From a virus, in IMG/VR virus record IMGVR_UViG_3300042261_000591, positions 1 to 23,152 of that record: a DNA stretch of 23,152 bases; one strand, written 5' to 3'. Position numbers and translations under genes: made by a program. Position 1 is the first letter of the stretch; every line of letters begins with the position of its first letter. Below the pieces are notes generated by a model, which was not told the DNA's origin, searched no databases, and saw only the letters and a list, made by a program, of their open reading frames with translations. Positions 22,101 through 23,152 of the stretch are shown in pieces.

Positions 22101-23152
22101 GTTGGAGTTTACGTCACTTCTCTAACAGGATATGGTGCCGATATACAAGCATTTGCTGGAATAGGTGGAACTTTAGGATTTGTAATTAATAATGGTGGAA
22201 CTGGATATGCATTTACAAATACTTATGTTTCAATACCAGAACCAGCATATGAAAATCTAAACATCGTTGGAGTTTCTAGAGTTGGGGTGGGCAGCACAAC
22301 CCAAACTGGTATTGGTTTACTATTAACTGTTGAGATAGGTTCAGCACAAAGTGAATATGGCGGAACTATTGGAATTGTAACCGCAAACTATGACAAATCT
22401 ACTGGAATTTTAACTGTTACTACCGATTCCGTTCATAATTTATCAGTTGGCAAACATCTACAAATGTATGATCTTAAATTTGATTGCCCAATTGGTGCTG
22501 GAGCAACTATTGGTATCACATCAGTAACTTATGATAATGTTACTGGTATTATGACCGTGAGCACTGCTTGGAATCATCTGCAATTATCTGGATCTACTAT
22601 AAGATTATTTGATCTTAACTTCTCTTGTGACTCTTCTGGATATGGTACAACCACTATTTTCCCAGATGGGACTCAAGGTTATTACTTCCCAGTAAATTCT
22701 GTTGGTTTTGGAACAGAATTTACTACTAATGTGGGAACATCAACTATCTCACATTATTATGTTGGTGGTGGTTACGTTCAGGTTGGAATTACAACCAATT
22801 TATTCCCAGATGGAAGTAGAGGGTATGATTATGTAGTCACAGATGTGGTTGGCATTAAAACGTTTACGGTAAATGTTGGAACATCCACTATAACACATAA
22901 TTACTATAATGGAGGATATATTAAACCAATTGGAATTGGATCTGAAACTGGAGAAGTTAGATCATTTAGAATAGTCAGACCTGGATATGATTTCCAAAAA
23001 GGAGACGTATTTACCGCTGTCGGATTAGTTACCGCTAAGGGATATTCTCAACCAATAGCACCTTTTGAGTTAACTGTTCTTGATACTTATACGGATAGTT
23101 TTGCAGCCTGGCAATTTGGAGAACTTGATTTTATTGATTCTATTAAACCTCT
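10191..23152 (+). CDS. Giant tail or baseplate structural protein, partial (over 4320 aa)
   Basis: ATG 10191 has AGGAG at 10179-10183. The frame stays open to the window edge: 4320 codons plus 2 nt, with no stop. It occupies the gp7 position after gp6 but is far longer than T4 gp7 (about 1032 aa). The N-terminus (VGQIIESQLPEFLLTESPKT, FFKQYY) and KGTEESFRILFNVLFGE (204-220) are the conserved head. The rest is beta-rich, Gly/Asn/Ser-rich and repetitive: GC.RGFSG modules (about residues 120 and 3266), TGD.V.Y...GL..G.YYV modules (about 615, 850, 970, 1810), a YHYH domain (1225-1347), and three copies of a roughly 116-residue block (3561-4212). The visible end has TDSFAAWQFGELDFIDSIK, a cyanophage structural motif. 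Probably a virion structural protein; adsorption or fibre attachment is inferred. No frameshift is seen in the stretches I translated. Confidence 0.85.
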   Translation, partial: MITTGFDARVKVGQIIESQLPEFLLTESPKTVDFFKQYYLSQDFPGGPADIAENLDLYLKLDNLTPEAMSGYTTLTSDVSVSDTEIFVESTKGFPPKNGLLQIDSEIITYSEITVNSFVGCIRGFSGITSCTSSLDKEELVFSTSSADSHSSQSKVTNLSICFLKEFYQKLKTSLTPGLENVDFTDNLDVSNFIKEARTFYQAKGTEESFRILFNVLFGETPKIINLDGLLLRPSSAQYLRREIVICEAISGDPSKLIGQTLYKKTDLETKASISNVEIVTRGVDTFYRLDLFLGYSDTDSIQGTFVVTPKTKVIGDVSVGSSVITVDSTVGFSESGVIISGRNTISYTEKTINQFLGCSGIDFEISSTDDIRSDDIYFGYENANISNICEVRITGVLSDFIALSDTQQINENENISVKNVGISIKNPAQNKTFLEIFANSWVYNTSTRYEILSISGASFTLASSIDKSSLKEGDLVDIVRRSSNTVVATNAVVGNINPSSNQVTLNNIIGFVADPSLSYDLRRKINKAKSSSSAVEIQYGNNVITSDIQNVYLDDNREYFYVASNSLPSYEINIELVKATLTNGEGGTSLQGLDVETLLYHILSFPSTVPFQTGDEVIYVPESLSLEGLTPGASYYVKIDPLNANKITLYQSRSFIEVDDYVEFYALPPGSGGTHNFILASQKELFLKPQKNLIKLPASPNIINGSNEKTQPGKVGVLINGVDILNYKTEDKVYYGPIEKIKLLNKGTNYDVLNPPTITISSPVGGGVTALVQPVVSGNVQGVFVDAQEFDIEKVISVTISGGNGFGCVLEPILEKRYREVNFDARVLDDSGGVDIDLETISFLTNHNFKDGQKIIYNPNGNEPLGVGTYEGGNFDQDLSLVNGATYYAKLINNKTIKLYPRFDDYISGINTIGFTTISAVGIHKFRTFDPQTTIKEIKVTNSGNGYQNRKLIIKPEKVVTTQDWITFDNYNFNDGDIVEYQCTGTPISGLSTSNSYYVLKIDSNTFRLANAGIGASILSNYERRNFVKLESQGSGYHIFKYPDITLSLNVSYGSSITGIITATPVIRGEIVDAYLYENGSGYGSETINLHKKPKITIKNGKNAELKPFILNGSITQVEVSVSGEEYNAPPDLIVNGSGSGAVLRANVSGGKITSVVVINGGVNYDENTSVQVVSPGINALIDLDVRSLVVNSEFRYGSEIISPSRNGLGYGWVGYTTSYGFSQFKDVGNVHSPIVGWAYDGNPIYGPYGYSDPEDSGSPIRLMKPGYLLDTSAIFNRPASFDPGYFVDDYRYVGYQDLDVHNGRYCATPDFPNGTYAYFVGIKTDATNKLVPSFPYFIGDTYRSKVIDDNFLNLDQSYDFNSSDLIRNTFPYKVNDASASCEFIYESNEVTNQLLSVQSTTSGSIDSYEIIEPGSGYAIGDVVRFDESGTKGTGLNVVVSSITGKSVVNIASTTTEYEDVVFTWKDKSHITAHLPSFHEYYGNNNVISVSGLSTFVPKLTGTHIVGITSDYVNVIKEIPLNVTSGIITDIYVSRIPTTVSIGCTLGIGTEFISVLNIFSERNILRVKRGISGSAHTIGTKIYIKQNKLDIPLTLDYFDSEYNESVYFNPKNSVGVGSTASNTNLINYPLGDISYPISVQTQSIYIPNHPFKTNQEVLLTKPSIATTSISVGSTQISPNFGIPSAESQILYVINKSKDYIGLATQIGLTTTGGVFFFDNGDDNYEYGLTPIKNQVVGNIINNRTIVSLSTSHTLQKGDSFNLSVKPQSTLGIGNSLFVYLKYNSNYDKVLVNPVGFGSDIVDEYRNTINFPLHGYKTGDKVFYNSSDLIISGLQTGSYYVYRIDNNTIQLCETIRDLKSNPIITVGFANTGGKNQELSLVNPLISAFKNNNLKFDTSDPSLTGFNLKFYTDSQLANDFVSVGSSSEFNIVQNGTFGSSGSFVRINYEDTLPSRLFYALEKSGYISTSDTDVTNYSQIKYIDSLYSGSYSVLGFGATTVEISLRERPEKTSYTFNEALIDYTTTSPYETGGVDKINIIFGGFGYKKIPSFTSIDSQNGINANISISGVGIGNVREFRILDQGFEYASDKTLRPEALISPILNLVNNNEISNVEIVYPGRNYTSAPELVVFNPVTKEVINSGYLRAKTYSSSLSEVEIVEVPKGLNSVIHEIYSVQNSNGVGIASIIGNGIGIVTVFLTTPFLGFSSAPFTSGDEIFVENIVNETPGSGYNSRDYDFTFFRVTNFENTIPAKLEYSIADVATINPGLARTEQFSFGSVIKRKDYPIFRAVQKRSSFVLGEKIFVRSNTGVFFETDLVVTDFRSDTVKLFGEYELSINDVIRGNVSGTIGTINENTGNKGRFETSYSLRKDFGWLDDVGKLNEDYQVIPDNDYYQNLSYSVKSTKTYDEIIDSVNRLLHPTGLKNFADTQVLSNAGAPINSEQISNIAVFDLIDENRIDAIANYDLVFDQDIFVNEGKTYSKFIKFQNKKLSDYIECRTNRVLTFDNIGPQFSNSNTAESGFTDLYSYIEPFARFLVQIKNTKTRETQLTELIVLYTDSDVLIEGIKDANVFTVEKGTLSSNGNSSGITGTGKAVADLQGNVDQFDNLTLRIFPKSIFKDDYDVKILVNKFNTTIAGITSALEIGAVNLYATSDNCGITTSITLLEVDSSKIQSLVGSIHILDLDNNEQNYYEVFIHHDGSEVYQSEYVVDNNKYTTSISSIVIGIVTSYLDGGSLKVDFINPRTSSQQIRSRVIGFGTFVDPVVGLGTYRYALPGQDNERSARYVTNISESVGGASTSIVGFSSNLITSVNSYINVSIGETRAIHQVMMMHDGREIYTLQGPFLSIGSTLGIGTFGGEYHNDRLEFKFFPDPGITGTCEIISFNEQIYAESDGANIPPDLINGPITESVVLGEFNGSQGDRINRLDFSLTFEGIPVFSKVFNPVDTLAFKPGTGEFKIKDHFFSPNEELTYTEGSTFIGLPAIPLGIAATLTGGTIFAGDFLAGFSTITGISTSDNLLPGQTVLGLGIPSGSTIVSVGQTFRYFIGNVSGVSTIITGVANTSILPVGSGIFSGDGTSIGTIVSIGVGSVFASTTVPVGTGVTYYSNSLGVGVSLNNVSLGSSFRNSYTSGILTTVCPNDVYVIRIDNDNFKLTGTKNSGIALTFTDTGSGNAHRLTMNKRLEKSLIIIDNVVQYPLAFTPINYKLSNNGGGIGVGVTLFGISGISSIKINDVLKVNNEFMKILNFGTGPSPTGPISGVGTYLVMGVERGFSGSIATSHLDGDEARVYRGAYNIEDSTLYFTQAPLGSGFARLDNSNLLRPYSRFDGRAYLRKNYATNKIYDDISDSFTGTGVTFTLTSSGQNTTGIEPGSSILFNNQIFQTPTTNNNSGNNYELSEVTGQTKVTYTGITSSDGSLVKSLVDINQNQLPRGGIIISLGSTNGLGYAIPDGANVGIKTGPSGAITEIIGYATTASYNSFTNFAYSHVTGIATITTAQPHNFVYGDQISIRNLKLECPDGYAGLTPNVAISTVAYNKTTGIMTVTTASPHYLATGVNLRLRNLVFDCPIGAGATIGIASVTYNKVTGIMTVSTSWNHLLSPGDTVRLFDLNFSCDSSGYGTTTIFPDGSQGYYFPVNSVGFATEFTTNVGTSTISHYYVNGGYAQVGITTSVFPDGTRGYIFTTNKIINSTSFETNVGISTITHNYLSGGTVEVGITTNVFPDERGIPYTISNFDYHKTTGVSTITFNYNHNFRISDIIKLRNIQFDCPIGAGATIGITSVTYNNVTGIMTVSTAWNHLLSPGNTIRLFGLNFSCDSSGYGTTTIFPDGSQGYYFPVNTVGFSTQFTTNVGTSTISHYYVDGGYVQVGITTSVFPDAISTGNPGGDDNYQIVSIPSANSIVVNVGTSTITHNYVGDGYAYAKKRVGPYRVRTIIDSDTFETDLYTVGFAHTYVSGGEVSKYYNFNIGSGYRGGEVGVYVTSLTGYGADIQAFAGIGGTLGFVINNGGTGYAFTNTYVSIPEPAYENLNIVGVSRVGVGSTTQTGIGLLLTVEIGSAQSEYGGTIGIVTANYDKSTGILTVTTDSVHNLSVGKHLQMYDLKFDCPIGAGATIGITSVTYDNVTGIMTVSTAWNHLQLSGSTIRLFDLNFSCDSSGYGTTTIFPDGTQGYYFPVNSVGFGTEFTTNVGTSTISHYYVGGGYVQVGITTNLFPDGSRGYDYVVTDVVGIKTFTVNVGTSTITHNYYNGGYIKPIGIGSETGEVRSFRIVRPGYDFQKGDVFTAVGLVTAKGYSQPIAPFELTVLDTYTDSFAAWQFGELDFIDSIKP
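20871..21218 (+). repeat. In-frame protein repeat, copy 1
   Basis: 116 codons inside the giant ORF (residues 3561-3676), from FDCPIGAGATIG through GIMTVSTSWNHLL, SCDSSGYGTTTIFPDG, GYYFPVN, NVGTSTISHYY and QVGITTSVFPDG. It is the most diverged of the three copies at the DNA level. Confidence 0.8.
21474..21806 (+). repeat. In-frame protein repeat, copy 2
   Basis: Residues 3762-3872. Same order of motifs as copy 1 (FDCPIGAGATIG, GIMTVSTAWNHLL, SCDSSGYGTTTIFPDG, GYYFPVN, NVGTSTISHYY). It ends SVFPDA, then diverges into a Gly-rich insert. Nucleotide identity to copy 3 is visibly high over the first 100 bases. Confidence 0.8.
22479..22826 (+). repeat. In-frame protein repeat, copy 3
   Basis: Residues 4097-4212, ending FPDGSRGY like copy 1. 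Between copies 2 and 3 lies unrelated sequence (AKKRVGPYRVRTIIDSDTFE onward), so the repeats are dispersed rather than strictly tandem. Confidence 0.8.

Noticed and set aside
20871-22826. Repeats considered as a CRISPR array or non-coding satellite
   Set aside because: The units are over 300 bp, in frame, with protein-level conservation and irregular spacing, so they are coding repeats.

Overview
The window looks like part of a T4-like cyanophage genome (a myovirus of marine Synechococcus or Prochlorococcus). The right two-thirds carries the baseplate pair gp25-gp6 in the order typical of cyanomyoviruses. These are followed by one giant tail or baseplate structural ORF with a YHYH domain. Upstream are a phage-type S-adenosylmethionine decarboxylase (speD), a GT-A glycosyltransferase-like gene and small genes familiar from cyanomyoviruses. 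T4-type late promoters (NATAAATA) precede the homing endonuclease and gp25, with a weaker match before speD. No host genes, tRNAs, rRNAs, CRISPR arrays or transposons were seen, and every convincing gene is on the + strand.

Region 1 (1-5249) is a GC-rich block of very small genes, mostly 44-95 codons. Nearly every gene is its own cassette: a -10 box followed by a fixed downstream string (consensus TAYAATNCTYTCAGTTCA), a short leader mostly without a Shine-Dalgarno, an ORF starting 28-33 nt after the -10 box, and often a G-run/C-run hairpin terminator preceded by TGGCACA. Fourteen copies of the promoter motif were found. Recognisable products are a DUF3574-like protein, a DUF8033-like protein, a putative PD-(D/E)XK nuclease-fold protein with an ATGA-overlapping membrane peptide, and a second small membrane protein. 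The rest are hypothetical. An AT-rich HNH homing endonuclease with its own late promoter sits inside the block. A tandem double hairpin with a T-tract (5209-5249) closes it.

Region 2 (5250-7852) is AT-rich. It holds a MazE/AbrB-like small protein behind a promoter flanked by an inverted repeat, then a compact + strand run: glycosyltransferase-like protein, 55-aa hypothetical, 50-aa very basic protein, 151-aa CPFA-motif protein, speD and an 86-aa hypothetical.

Region 3 (7853-23152) is the tail module. A CATAAATA late promoter drives gp25 and gp6 (1-nt gap), followed directly by an ORF that stays open from 10191 to the window end (4320 codons, unfinished). It has a conserved N-terminal helical region, many beta-rich repeat modules, a YHYH domain at about residues 1225-1347, and a triplicated block of about 116 residues near the end.

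The likely logic is that the left block holds early, independently expressed host-takeover or accessory genes under host sigma70-type recognition. The right block holds late virion genes under the T4-type late sigma. The block between them supplies auxiliary metabolism (polyamines) and possible glycosylation. Functional timing is inferred from promoter type only.
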